Shown: piece after piece, positions 18,037-25,929 of the stretch
Numbering within the stretch: the first letter of the stretch is position 1
Layout of the letters: each line of letters opens with the position of its first letter
Source: Lachnospiraceae bacterium MD335
GTDB lineage: Bacteria; Bacillota; Clostridia; Lachnospirales; Lachnospiraceae
Assembly (NCBI GenBank): GCA_000403335.2
Contig: KE159617.1
Location: 1,014,917-1,078,916 of the forward strand
Length of the DNA: 64,000 nt
Direction: 5' to 3'
Notes under the pieces: generated by a model
The model's database searches: none
Seen by the model: only the letters and a program-made list of their open reading frames with translations
What the model was told of the DNA's origin: nothing
Program-made: the position numbers and the translations under genes

Positions 18037-18083
18037 AATAACCATGAATACTGTTAGGAACAGGGAGGGCATGGTTATTTTTT
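18037..18083 (+). terminator. Terminator-like hairpin directly before spoVAA
   Basis: Stem AATAACCATG / CATGGTTATT (10 bp perfect, 18037-18046 and 18070-18079) is followed by TTTT that touches the spoVAA start codon. The 23-nt loop has its own small hairpin CTGTT-AGG-AACAG and the purine-rich GGGAGGG, the only Shine-Dalgarno candidate for spoVAA. It may end the decarboxylase transcript, control spoVAA, or both. Confidence 0.6.
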
Positions 18084-18728
18084 ATGGCAAATGTAGTGTT
18101 ATATGTAATGGCAAAGCAGAATGTCGAGACCAGCCAAAGCGATGTTGTGCTTGCGGATGTTGCAAGCATTTACTGCGAGGACGAGACGGCGCGCGCAAAA
18201 GCGGCGGCGCTCAAAATCCATAAATTTAAGAGGGGTGGCGCTTCGCGCGTTGTCATAAGTATTATGTGGGTTATTGAGGAGCTTACGAAACTTAATCCGG
18301 GAATTACTGTAGAGTGCATTGGTGCGACGGATATTATTATTGAAAAAGCATCTTTTCAGAAAGACACGCAGAACAGTAAAAGGAGCTTTGGTGAATGGAT
18401 TAAAGTGATTTTGGTGGCGTTGATTTGCTTTTGCGGTTCGGGTTTTACCATTATGGCATATCACAACGACATCGGAATTTCAGATGTGTTTGCGCGCATC
18501 TATGAGCTTGTGACAGGGCAGACTTCCGATGGCTGTACGGCGCTTGAGGTATCGTATTCGATAGGACTGGCGGCAGGGATTATCGCATTTTACAATCATG
18601 TCGGCGGAAAGCGGATGAGTGCGGACCCGACGCCGCTGGAAGTTGAGATGCGCAATTATGAGCGTGATGTCAATCAGGCGATTGTGGAGATTAGTGACAG
18701 AAATGGAAAGGAAAAGGATATAAACTGA
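18084..18728 (+). CDS. spoVAA: Stage V sporulation protein AA
   Basis: 214 residues with a soluble N-terminal domain (1-100; VVLYVMAKQNVETSQSDVVLADVASIYC) and two membrane helices (about 110-132 and 150-175), as in SpoVAA. It is part of the forespore inner-membrane channel for Ca-dipicolinate. The start is uncertain: the only good Shine-Dalgarno (GGGAGGG, 18063-18069) is 14 nt upstream and lies in a hairpin loop. The stop overlaps spoVAB as TGATG. Confidence 0.88.
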   Translation: MANVVLYVMAKQNVETSQSDVVLADVASIYCEDETARAKAAALKIHKFKRGGASRVVISIMWVIEELTKLNPGITVECIGATDIIIEKASFQKDTQNSKRSFGEWIKVILVALICFCGSGFTIMAYHNDIGISDVFARIYELVTGQTSDGCTALEVSYSIGLAAGIIAFYNHVGGKRMSADPTPLEVEMRNYERDVNQAIVEISDRNGKEKDIN

Positions 18729-19186
18729 TGTTCTTAAAAACAATGCTGATATGTTTTATGGGATTTAGTTTCGGTCTGCTGGTGTCAGCGGGTGTCTTTA
18801 CCGTGCTTTTTGTGGTGGGGCTTGTTCCACGTTTTGCAGGAAAAACAAATACGGCGCGTTTTGAGCTTTTTTATGAGGAGTGCATTATTTTTGGTTCGAT
18901 CATTGCATGTATTTTCAGCGTATTTCCAATAGAAGTGTCTTTGGCGGAAATTATGACACATATGTCATTTTTGTGTCAGGCGCTTTTAATTGTAATCGGA
19001 ATTTTTGCGGGAATTTTTGTGGGATGTCTTGCGATTGCGCTTGCGGAGGTGTTGGATGGCATTCCGATTTTTGCAAGGCGCATTAAACTTAGAAAAGGGC
19101 TGGACATTGCCGTTTTTTCGGTCGCAATTGGTAAGGTGACAGGTTCGCTGATTTATTTTATTATGGACTTTTTCGAGTTAATGTAG
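18728..19186 (+). CDS. spoVAB: Stage V sporulation protein AB
   Basis: 152 residues, four hydrophobic segments covering most of the chain, with FYEECIIFGSIIACIFSVFP and IPIFARRIKLRKGLDIAVFS in the places seen in SpoVAB. An integral protein of the spore inner membrane. Its start shares one base with the spoVAA stop, so the two are translationally coupled. Confidence 0.88.
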   Translation: MFLKTMLICFMGFSFGLLVSAGVFTVLFVVGLVPRFAGKTNTARFELFYEECIIFGSIIACIFSVFPIEVSLAEIMTHMSFLCQALLIVIGIFAGIFVGCLAIALAEVLDGIPIFARRIKLRKGLDIAVFSVAIGKVTGSLIYFIMDFFELM

Positions 19187-19205
19187 AAAGGGCAGGGTGA
19201 AAAAT

Positions 19206-19667
19206 ATGGATTCACAACAAAAAATGGAGGAATATCAGGAGTATGTAAAGCAAAATTCGCCAAAGACCAATCTGCCGCTCCAAATGGGGAAGGCGTTTGT
19301 GATGGGCGGCGTAATCTGCTGTGTGGGGCAGTTTATCGTGAGTATGGCGACGCAGCAGTTTGGACTGGATAAAGAAACAGCCGCGGCGTGGTGCTCGATG
19401 CTTTTGATTTTGTCAAGCGCATTGCTGACGGGGTTTAATCTTTACGGAAAGCTTGTAAAATGGGGCGGTGCAGGTGCGCTTGTGCCGATTACAGGTTTTG
19501 CCAATTCCGTTGTATCGAGTGCCATCGAGTACAAAACGGAGGGGCAGGTGTTCGGTATCGGCTGTAAGATATTTACAATCGCAGGTCCTGTGATTTTGTA
19601 TGGAATTGTCACAAGCTGGTGTCTTGGACTGCTGTACTGGCTTGGAACGGCTATGGGGATTGTATAA
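19206..19667 (+). CDS. spoVAC: Stage V sporulation protein AC
   Basis: 153 residues from ATG 19206 (AGGGTG 6 nt upstream; a GTG at 19197 lies inside that site). Four membrane helices with SpoVAC/SpoVAEB-family motifs KAFVMGGVICCVGQFI and GAGALVPITGFANSVVSSAIEYKTEG. SpoVAC is a mechanosensitive-type channel subunit releasing dipicolinate in germination. A strong terminator follows at once, so spoVAD and spoVAE are absent from this locus. Confidence 0.93.
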   Translation: MDSQQKMEEYQEYVKQNSPKTNLPLQMGKAFVMGGVICCVGQFIVSMATQQFGLDKETAAAWCSMLLILSSALLTGFNLYGKLVKWGGAGALVPITGFANSVVSSAIEYKTEGQVFGIGCKIFTIAGPVILYGIVTSWCLGLLYWLGTAMGIV

Positions 19668-19671
19668 AAAT

Positions 19672-19713
19672 AAGGCGCCTAAAATTCGAAGGAGGATTTT
19701 GGCGCCTTATTTA
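19672..19713 (+). terminator. Terminator of the spoVAA-AB-AC operon
   Basis: Stem AAGGCGCC / GGCGCCTT plus an inner AAAAT / ATTTT (13 bp with one bulge), then TATTTAT. It starts 4 nt after the spoVAC stop. Confidence 0.88.
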
Positions 19714-19802
19714 TGCACAGCCCCATGTATAGGAAATATGCCGCTAAGGCGGCGCATGGGGCGCGCGGCGAGTAGCGGAGAAGGTCGTTCCTCTACTCGA
19801 TT
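19712..19802 (+). repeat. Structured intergenic repeat, copy 1
   Basis: First of four related elements (others near 25672, 49003 and 54096). Outer stem CCCCATG / CATGGGG (19721-19727, 19755-19761) encloses the conserved AGGAAATATG and an inner hairpin GCCGC-TAAG-GCGGC. A second hairpin opens with GCGCGGCGAGTAG and closes with CTACTCG (19793-19799). It lies between convergent spoVAC and pectate lyase genes. Confidence 0.85.
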
Positions 19803-19817
19803 GATAACAAAAGATTA

Positions 19818-22385
19818 TTATTTGATGCTGATATTTGAGAACTTCGCAGTGCTCAAGTTGTCAATATCGTTTGCAACCTTGTTTCCGTCCACTGCAAATC
19901 CGATCAGAACTTCTTCTCCCATCGGGATTTCAGCAGAGCCGATAAGCTTCCAAGACTCGTTTGTGTTGTTTCTTGCATAGCCTGTAAATACGTTGCCTTT
20001 GCGCTCAAGCTTGAGCCAAACGCCGTTTGTGACAGACTTTCCGTTCTTTGCGGTTCTGAAGTAGAAGTCTTCTACAAGAGGAATGCCCGCTTTTGCAGCG
20101 CTGTCCTTAGCGTCGATGGTTTCCGTAATCGCACTCATTTCGCCTGCTTTGTTGACTTTAAGCGCCTCACCCTTGTCGCTTGTAACAGCGGTTGCGCCTC
20201 TGTTTGCAAGCAGAACTGCCCATGTCGTGTCATCCAAATCAGGATTGCCTTCATTAAGCTTTGTATTCTGCTTTACGAGAGACATAGAAAGGAATGCAGC
20301 GTTTGCGTTTGCAGCAGTGCTTTCTCTAATCATAAGACCGGTACCTGCATGGTTGTCGATTGCAGTCACGTCGTCGAGCTTTGCAACGATTGTGCCGTCG
20401 CCCTTTAAGCCCTTAAATACATAGTGGAAGCTGTCTGTCGTTGCATCAGCGGGTACGCCGTCAACCGAACCTTCCGCTTTGCCTACTTTTCCGGCGCCCT
20501 TTACGGTAAGAACGCCCTTTTCCAGTGAGCTTGAGCCTGCAACGCCCGGAGCGCCGATGTCGATGCTTTCATAGCCTGCAGTTCCGGCAGTGCTGTTTAC
20601 ATGAATTTGTGCGGCTGTTGCCTGTGTTGCAGTGCCGTTATTGTCATATGCTCTTGCCGAAATAAAGTATGTTCCGTCTGCAAGGCTGCTCATATCACAT
20701 AAGTAAGGAGCCTGTGTTGCCGTAGACACAAGGGTACTGCCGTTGTAGAATTCCACCTTGTCGATGGTTCCGCCATTGTTTGCCGATGCAACGGCACCGA
20801 TCACGATGCTGTCGCCTTTGTTGTACTGTGCATTGTTTTCAACGGTCAGCATAACGGTCGGGTTGTCCGCAGCTTTATTTGCGTCTACGATGCTGTTAAA
20901 ATAGTTTTCTACATTAGAACGTCCGTTTGCAGCAATTGCTTTGGCATCGGCTGCATTGTTCTTGTCAAATCCGAGCATATCCTCGTAGAAGTCCGGCATA
21001 CCGTCCATGTCGGTGTCGTAGCCTGCTTCTCTTACTGCCGTAGTACATGGGTAACCGCCGACTTCATCTTCTGTGTTGATGAAACGACCTGTGTCTGTTC
21101 TTACTTCCTGTACGACACGTGCATCCTGTGCATCGCGTTTCGGATAAGTAGCGCCTGCCTGATCCAATACTTTGGAGAAGCTTGCCTCTGCGGTTTCCAT
21201 ATCCTTTTCTAACGGGAAGTCACACGCTTTTTTCTGCATAAAGGAGGTGCCGCCGATGGTTGAAGTGTACTGTTCTTTTGCAATCACGGTCCAGTCGGGA
21301 GCCGTGTTGATTACGCCTGTTTTCTTACCGTCGCCTGCGTTATCTTCAGAAAGCTCTTTATTCTTTACTGCGCCGTCATAGAGTGAATTTCCGTTTACAT
21401 AAAATCCGCCGTACTTCTTGTTCTCTCCGGGTTTTGCAATTGCCTCGGAAATATCGTCTCGTGTGCCGACACCGTTGATGATATAGTTATTCATATAGTT
21501 GGTGAGCTGCCATCCGCCGCCGTGTACAACGTTGAAACCGTAGTTGTAGATAACGTTGTTGCTTACCTGTGTGGTAGCGCAGTAGCCGTATGCGTCTCCT
21601 GCCGTCTCCTTTGTCGGGTCGCCCATAGAGCCGCCGCCCATACGAGGAGGACGTGAGGTTGTATTTGCCATTAAGTTGTACTGGAAGAGTACGTTGTCAC
21701 CGCCAAAAATTCCGCCGTAACCGTGACGCCCCTTTGTGTGTCCCGATACGGTAAGGCTTTCATAAATCAGACAGTGCTGTACTGTTCCGTCCTGTCCGCG
21801 GTATGTAGAGAGCGTCTCATCCGTGTTCCAGCTAAATGAGCAGTGGTCGAGAATAAAGAGCTTGTTGTCGCGCCCCCAAAGTGCGTCCATTGAGTCGCTG
21901 CCGTTTGCAACGTTCTTTGCGCCGGGACGGAACCGCATATAGCGGATAATCAGGTTTTCGGAATTGCTGATGTCGGTCTGATAGCCGGAGAGCGTAACGC
22001 CGTCGCCCGGAGCTGTCTGACCGGCAATTGTTACATTTTTAATGTCTTTAAAGGAAAGATTGCCTTTTAAATCAATGAGACCGCCGACATTGAATACGAT
22101 AATTGCACCTCCGTTATCTTTTGCGAACTTCTCGATGCCGTAACGGAGCGTACCTTCAATCGGCTTGTCCTCCTTTGCATAGTCTGCAAGGGAAGTAACG
22201 ACATAGGTGTCGTAGCCTCGTCCGCCTGTTGCGTACTGTCCGCCGCCCTCAGCAGTGTCAAATGCGCGCACTTTCTCTGCCGCATTTGTTTTCATCGACA
22301 TACCCGGACATGTCATGCTGGTAAATACCATTGCACCTGCAAGCGCAAGCGCAACAGGCTTTTTGATGTTTTTCCATGCTGCCAT
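19818..22385 (-). CDS. Secreted polysaccharide lyase family 1 (pectate lyase) with C-terminal modules
   Basis: 855 residues. A signal peptide (about 1-36, ending TNAAE) is followed by a right-handed beta-helix pectate lyase domain (about 40-420). That domain has VTIAGQTAPGDGVTLSG, IIRYMRFRPGAKN, the Ca/active-site region SMDALWGRDNKLFILDHCSFSW and RPPRMGGG. A calcium-loop-like DTDMDGMPDFYEDMLGF lies near 455. An Ig-like module (about 505-590) and a jelly-roll-like C-terminal domain (about 600-855) follow. No sortase, SLH or dockerin signal, so it is probably released. Cleaves polygalacturonate by beta-elimination. A promoter lies at 22462-22490, with AAAGGAG before the start. Confidence 0.9.
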   Translation of the reverse strand: MAAWKNIKKPVALALAGAMVFTSMTCPGMSMKTNAAEKVRAFDTAEGGGQYATGGRGYDTYVVTSLADYAKEDKPIEGTLRYGIEKFAKDNGGAIIVFNVGGLIDLKGNLSFKDIKNVTIAGQTAPGDGVTLSGYQTDISNSENLIIRYMRFRPGAKNVANGSDSMDALWGRDNKLFILDHCSFSWNTDETLSTYRGQDGTVQHCLIYESLTVSGHTKGRHGYGGIFGGDNVLFQYNLMANTTSRPPRMGGGSMGDPTKETAGDAYGYCATTQVSNNVIYNYGFNVVHGGGWQLTNYMNNYIINGVGTRDDISEAIAKPGENKKYGGFYVNGNSLYDGAVKNKELSEDNAGDGKKTGVINTAPDWTVIAKEQYTSTIGGTSFMQKKACDFPLEKDMETAEASFSKVLDQAGATYPKRDAQDARVVQEVRTDTGRFINTEDEVGGYPCTTAVREAGYDTDMDGMPDFYEDMLGFDKNNAADAKAIAANGRSNVENYFNSIVDANKAADNPTVMLTVENNAQYNKGDSIVIGAVASANNGGTIDKVEFYNGSTLVSTATQAPYLCDMSSLADGTYFISARAYDNNGTATQATAAQIHVNSTAGTAGYESIDIGAPGVAGSSSLEKGVLTVKGAGKVGKAEGSVDGVPADATTDSFHYVFKGLKGDGTIVAKLDDVTAIDNHAGTGLMIRESTAANANAAFLSMSLVKQNTKLNEGNPDLDDTTWAVLLANRGATAVTSDKGEALKVNKAGEMSAITETIDAKDSAAKAGIPLVEDFYFRTAKNGKSVTNGVWLKLERKGNVFTGYARNNTNESWKLIGSAEIPMGEEVLIGFAVDGNKVANDIDNLSTAKFSNISIK

Positions 22386-22461
22386 TTTAAAAAATCTCCT
22401 TTCGTTTGTGAAAATAAAATTAGGTTTGGAAAATTAGTTATTTTGTATATTTTTTATATTG

Positions 22462-22490
22462 ATTGTAGCATTATTTTGACACAATGTATA
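22462..22490 (-). promoter_or_regulatory. Promoter of the pectate lyase gene
   Basis: On the minus strand TATACA (22490-22485), 17 nt, TACAAT (22467-22462), about 77 nt before the start codon. Own transcription, separate from the GH13 gene upstream. Confidence 0.6.
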
Positions 22491-22532
22491 GTCCCAAAAC
22501 AATAATTTTTTACCAAATCTTGGGGTTTGGCT

Positions 22533-24206
22533 CTAATGAAAGCTTTTTACCCAGTTTATCAGCGAGTCATGGTGAATGTTGTTCAGGACGTCGTTTCGCA
22601 TCTGCTGCGTGACGTTTCCTTTCTTTTCCATAATGGCAAGGATTGCCTCCTGAAGACCTGCAATCTTTCCTTTTTGGAATGCGTCGCTGTCAGACAGTTG
22701 CGAAGCTTCCGCGGGTTCAATGGAAACAGTTTCGCATGCCGCGCTGTCTTCTGATACGCTTGCGGCATAAACCGGAGCGGACGGCGTTTGGGCAGCATCG
22801 GCAATTGCGGTCAGTACCGGTTTTTCGTCAGGCTCTTTTGCAGACGGAGCGCCGTCGGTTACGGGAAGCCAAATGTCACCGGAATTTGCCTTGACGTTGA
22901 CACAGATATTGCCGTTGACAACAGACACACGCTGACCGGAAAGCGCGCCCATGTATTCGGCATAACCGCCGGTTACGGGGAGCGTCATCGTGTAGTCGCT
23001 TTCGTCATTGTTTACGGTGACGACTGCGCACTCATTGTCAAACGTGCGGGAAAACGCATACTGACGGTTCATCAGCAAAAGCTCCTTATAGTTGCCGTAG
23101 CAGAGCGCTTTGGAATGCTGCCGCGTTTTTCCGAGTGCGGCGGTAAGTTTTGTGTACGCATTGTTTTCGAGTGCGTCCTTATAGTCTTCATAGGACAGTG
23201 CGGGACGCAGTGATGCGTCGGAGAATTTTTCCTTTCGTCCCTCAATGCCAAATTCCGAGCCGTAATAAACGGAAGGGATGCCGGGGAGGGTATAGAGCAG
23301 GACATGAACCGGCGTGTAGTGCGCTTTGTTGGCAAGCTTTGTGTAAATGCGCTCAACATCGTGATTGTCCACAAAGTTATAGAGCCGGAACCCGTTTGGA
23401 TTGCTTCCGCCCATTTCATAGAGACGTTTGACTGTGTGTGCAATTTCAAAATAGTTGTGGTCGTTGTGGCCGGAGTAGAGCGCCTTATGAAGCTGGTAGT
23501 TTGTCACGGAATGGAGTGTGCCCTCGTTTACCCAGCGCGAATAGTCGCCGTGAATGACCTCGCCCATCAGCCAAAAATCAGGCTTTACTTCGTTTGCGAC
23601 ACCGCGCAGCGCTTTCATAAAGTCGAAATCCAGCACGTCTGCGGCATCGAGACGAATACCGTCCACGTCAAATTCGCTTACCCAAAAACGAATGACATCA
23701 CAGATATAATCCTTTACCGCAGGATTTCTTTGGTTTAATTTTACCAGGAGATTGTAGCCGCCCCAGTTGTCGTAGGAAAAGCCGTCGTTGTATTCGTTGT
23801 TGCCGCCGAAGTTTACGTTGCAGTACCAGTCGCGGTACTGTGAGCCTTCGCGTTTTTCTTTAATATCCTGAAACGCAAAAAAGTCGCGGCCCGTGTGGTT
23901 AAATACACCGTCGAAGATTACCCTGATGCCTGCCTCGTGGCATTTTGCCACATAATTTTTTAAATCTTCGTTGTCGCCAAGTCTGCTGTCAAGCTTTTTG
24001 TAGTCGGTCGTTTCATAGCCATGTCCTACGGATTCAAACAGCGGACCGATATATATGGCATTGCAGCCGATGTCTTTAATATGTTGTATCCACGGTATCA
24101 GACTGTTAATCCGGTGTACAGGATCCCCGTAAGCGTTTTCCTTTGGGGCGTCAGCCATGCCAAGCGGATAGATGTGATAAAATACTGCTTCGTCGTACCA
24201 AGCCAT
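22533..24206 (-). CDS. GH13 alpha-amylase family enzyme with unusual C-terminal tail
   Basis: 557 residues without signal peptide, so cytosolic. GH13 regions are clear: VIFDGVFNHTG, the nucleophile in DGIRLDAADVLD, the acid/base in LMGEVIHGDYS and NFVDNHDVER. A beta domain ends near 455 (VNGNICVNVKANSGDIWLP). It probably acts on imported maltodextrin or cyclodextrin. An Ala/Pro/Ser/Glu-rich linker (about 458-508) is followed by a helical tail (KGKIAGLQEAILAIMEKKG...LINWVKSF). That tail resembles the C-terminus of Rpn/PD-(D/E)XK-like proteins more than any GH13 module. AAGGAGGAA precedes the start. Confidence 0.9.
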   Translation of the reverse strand: MAWYDEAVFYHIYPLGMADAPKENAYGDPVHRINSLIPWIQHIKDIGCNAIYIGPLFESVGHGYETTDYKKLDSRLGDNEDLKNYVAKCHEAGIRVIFDGVFNHTGRDFFAFQDIKEKREGSQYRDWYCNVNFGGNNEYNDGFSYDNWGGYNLLVKLNQRNPAVKDYICDVIRFWVSEFDVDGIRLDAADVLDFDFMKALRGVANEVKPDFWLMGEVIHGDYSRWVNEGTLHSVTNYQLHKALYSGHNDHNYFEIAHTVKRLYEMGGSNPNGFRLYNFVDNHDVERIYTKLANKAHYTPVHVLLYTLPGIPSVYYGSEFGIEGRKEKFSDASLRPALSYEDYKDALENNAYTKLTAALGKTRQHSKALCYGNYKELLLMNRQYAFSRTFDNECAVVTVNNDESDYTMTLPVTGGYAEYMGALSGQRVSVVNGNICVNVKANSGDIWLPVTDGAPSAKEPDEKPVLTAIADAAQTPSAPVYAASVSEDSAACETVSIEPAEASQLSDSDAFQKGKIAGLQEAILAIMEKKGNVTQQMRNDVLNNIHHDSLINWVKSFH

Positions 24207-24231
24207 TTTCAGTTCCTCCTTATATTAAAAA

Positions 24232-24244
24232 AATGATAATCATT
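24232..24244. promoter_or_regulatory. Fur-box-like palindrome upstream of the GH13 gene
   Basis: AATGAT-A-ATCATT is a perfect 6-1-6 palindrome and matches the core of the Fur consensus (TGATAATCAT). It lies 25 bp upstream of the GH13 start. Only the core matches, so regulation by a Fur-family protein is a weak inference. Confidence 0.35.
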
Positions 24245-24301
24245 TCAGCACTTTTAACAGATACTGATTTTTTTTATTAATATATTTTAACACAAAATCA
24301 A

Positions 24302-24330
24302 ATGACATGCATCAAAAAGTGTGCTATTAT
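24302..24330 (+). promoter_or_regulatory. Promoter of the diguanylate cyclase gene
   Basis: ATGACA, 17 nt and TATTAT (each one base from consensus), 38 nt before ATG 24369. Confidence 0.6.
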
Positions 24331-24368
24331 AAAAAAGAATAATTTTTGAAATATAAGAAGGCGGTTTA

Positions 24369-25424
24369 ATGGATTACTTTTTTAATCAGAAAATAGCCAA
24401 AAACATGGCGTTTCTGCTGAATACGATTTTTTTGTGCATGCACATATTCTTCTTTCTTTTTTTCAGCTACTATCATGTTGGAATTATGGCAAATTTTAAT
24501 ATATTCAGCATGATTTTTTATTTTTGCAGCTACGCGTTTATTAAAAAAAATATGCTGGCGCTGTACATCAATCTGATGGCGTTTGAAGTAATTGTCCACA
24601 TGATTTTTGCCGTTGTCTGTGTCGGGACAGGATATGGTTTTCAGATGTGTCTGATTTGTATTGTCAGTATCTTTTTCTATGCGGAGTATTTTTCGCTGAA
24701 AATGAACAGCGGCAAGAGCAATGTGAGCGGCAGTCTGCTGAGTGCGCTGAGCTTTACAAGTTATATCGGATTGCTGTTTGGAATGTATGGAAGAGAGCCG
24801 CTTTATGTGATTAATGAAAAGGTGCAGCTTTTTATGTGTGCGGCGATGTCGGTGATTACGTTTGCGGTTCTGATTGCCTCTTTAAAGCTTATGACGCTGT
24901 TTTTCCTGAAAAGCGAGGCAAGGCTTTCAAAGCAGGCGGAGTACGATGCGCTGACGGGACTGCCGAACCGCCATTATATTATGCGGCATCTCAACCGGAT
25001 TTTGGAGAAGGGCGAGGCGGACGGTTACTGGCTTGCGATGGTGGATATTGATAATTTTAAGGGCATTAATGATACATACGGACATAATTTCGGCGACAAG
25101 GCGCTCAAAGCGCTTGCGTGCATTCTTTCGGACGAGAAGCATGACGTGACGGTGTGCCGCTGGGGCGGGGAGGAATTTTTAATCGTCGGGCGGCTTATTG
25201 AGGCGTCAAGACCGCCGTTTGATAAGATTGACAGCATCCGAAAGCAGGTCGAGGAATATGAACTGATGTACGAAAACGGAGAGGTGAATAAGAGGGTGCC
25301 GCTTACCATTACAATTGGAGCGGCGGCGTACTCCAAAGAAGCAACGATAGAGGAATGGGTGAGCATTGCCGACAAACGGCTTTATGTGGGGAAATATAAC
25401 GGTAAAAACAGAGTGGTCTGTTAG
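24369..25424 (+). CDS. Membrane diguanylate cyclase (GGDEF domain)
   Basis: 351 residues. Six hydrophobic helices (about 12-180) form a membrane sensor of unknown input. The C-terminal GGDEF domain (about 188-351) has the active-site variant GGEEF at 266-270 (RWGGEEF), DALTGLPNRHY and the metal-binding DIDNFKGINDTYGHNFGD, so it should make cyclic di-GMP. No inhibitory-site RxxD appears upstream of GGEEF, suggesting no product inhibition. No EAL domain or GEMM riboswitch is seen nearby. AAGGCGG precedes the ATG. Confidence 0.93.
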   Translation: MDYFFNQKIAKNMAFLLNTIFLCMHIFFFLFFSYYHVGIMANFNIFSMIFYFCSYAFIKKNMLALYINLMAFEVIVHMIFAVVCVGTGYGFQMCLICIVSIFFYAEYFSLKMNSGKSNVSGSLLSALSFTSYIGLLFGMYGREPLYVINEKVQLFMCAAMSVITFAVLIASLKLMTLFFLKSEARLSKQAEYDALTGLPNRHYIMRHLNRILEKGEADGYWLAMVDIDNFKGINDTYGHNFGDKALKALACILSDEKHDVTVCRWGGEEFLIVGRLIEASRPPFDKIDSIRKQVEEYELMYENGEVNKRVPLTITIGAAAYSKEATIEEWVSIADKRLYVGKYNGKNRVVC

Positions 25425-25498
25425 TTGGGAATTTGATGACAGGGGCTGAGTATGCGTTTCAGAATAGCTGAAAACTGTAGCTGCGGCCACAAAAGCAG

Positions 25499-25528
25499 TT
25501 GACAAACAGCCGCGCACTCCGTTATAAT
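25499..25528 (+). promoter_or_regulatory. Consensus promoter of the ABC-F leader transcript
   Basis: TTGACA, 18 nt and TATAAT: both hexamers perfect. The predicted start near 25535 would give a leader of about 395 nt before the ABC-F start codon, far longer than needed for translation alone. Confidence 0.8.
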
Positions 25529-25601
25529 AAGCACAGTCGGTTTAGCTATTGCAAAACTGTCAGTCAATAAAACAAAGATAAAAAACGAGAGAGGTGAAAA
25601 G

Positions 25602-25613
25602 ATGCGGAAATAA
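25602..25613 (+). CDS. Three-codon leader ORF (MRK)
   Basis: ATG CGG AAA TAA with the strong Shine-Dalgarno GAGAGAGGTG 5-6 nt upstream, far better than random. Too short to be a functional protein, so translation itself is probably the signal. A basic residue right after Met recalls drug-stalled leader peptides such as the MRL and +X+ types. Confidence 0.55.
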   Translation: MRK

Positions 25614-25671
25614 CCGATTTTGGAAAACATGGATTTTTTAGACAGTAAGGTGTTTTAGTGCACTGCTGTTT

Positions 25672-25775
25672 TGTGCGCACGGGCGTCCAAATGAAATATG
25701 TCATCAAACCGGTAAACCGGTTTGGTGACGGACGCTTGGCGCGCGGATAGGGAAGGAATCTTCCCTATCCGGTTC
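25672..25775 (+). repeat. Structured intergenic repeat, copy 4
   Basis: Outer stem GCGTCC / GGACGC (25683-25688, 25730-25735) holds AAATATG, GTCA / TGAC and an 8-bp hairpin CAAACCGG-TAAA-CCGGTTTG. A 12-bp perfect hairpin CGGATAGGGAAG / CTTCCCTATCCG (25744-25771) follows. Same plan as the copies near 19712, 49003 and 54096, but the stem sequences differ with pairing kept. This copy sits inside the ABC-F leader. Confidence 0.85.
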
Positions 25776-25929
25776 CTTGTTGCCAAAAGTGGGTTATGTT
25801 CTGCACGACCTCTCTTTTTGTGTGGAAAAATCGTTACTGTTTTTGTTGCTTTGGCAGTAATGCATAATCTTCTTTTTGTACAGTGCAAACAGGGAAAACA
25901 GCAGTGTGGAAAAAGGAGGCGTTTCGCGT

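Larger units (their letters stand above)
25535..25929 (+). promoter_or_regulatory. Putative antibiotic-responsive attenuator leader of the ABC-F gene
   Basis: The leader holds two tiny ORFs: MRK (25602-25613) and MDFLDSKVF (25629-25658). It also holds a copy of the structured repeat (25672-25775) and a U-rich segment ACCTCTCTTTTTG (25808-25820). ACCTCTCT is exactly complementary to AGAGAGGT (25588-25595), the Shine-Dalgarno region of the MRK ORF. Ribosome stalling on a short leader ORF relieving termination is the known control for several ABC-F resistance genes; here it is inferred from layout. Confidence 0.55.

Noticed and set aside
18000-18045. Sigma-F or sigma-G promoter for spoVAA
   Set aside because: GCATA at 18012 fits a -35, but no -10 at 16-18 nt matches CATWHTA well; left undecided.
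19600-19980. 126-codon frame running from spoVAC through the repeat into the pectate lyase gene
   Set aside because: Crosses a terminator and a repeat and is out of frame with both flanking genes.
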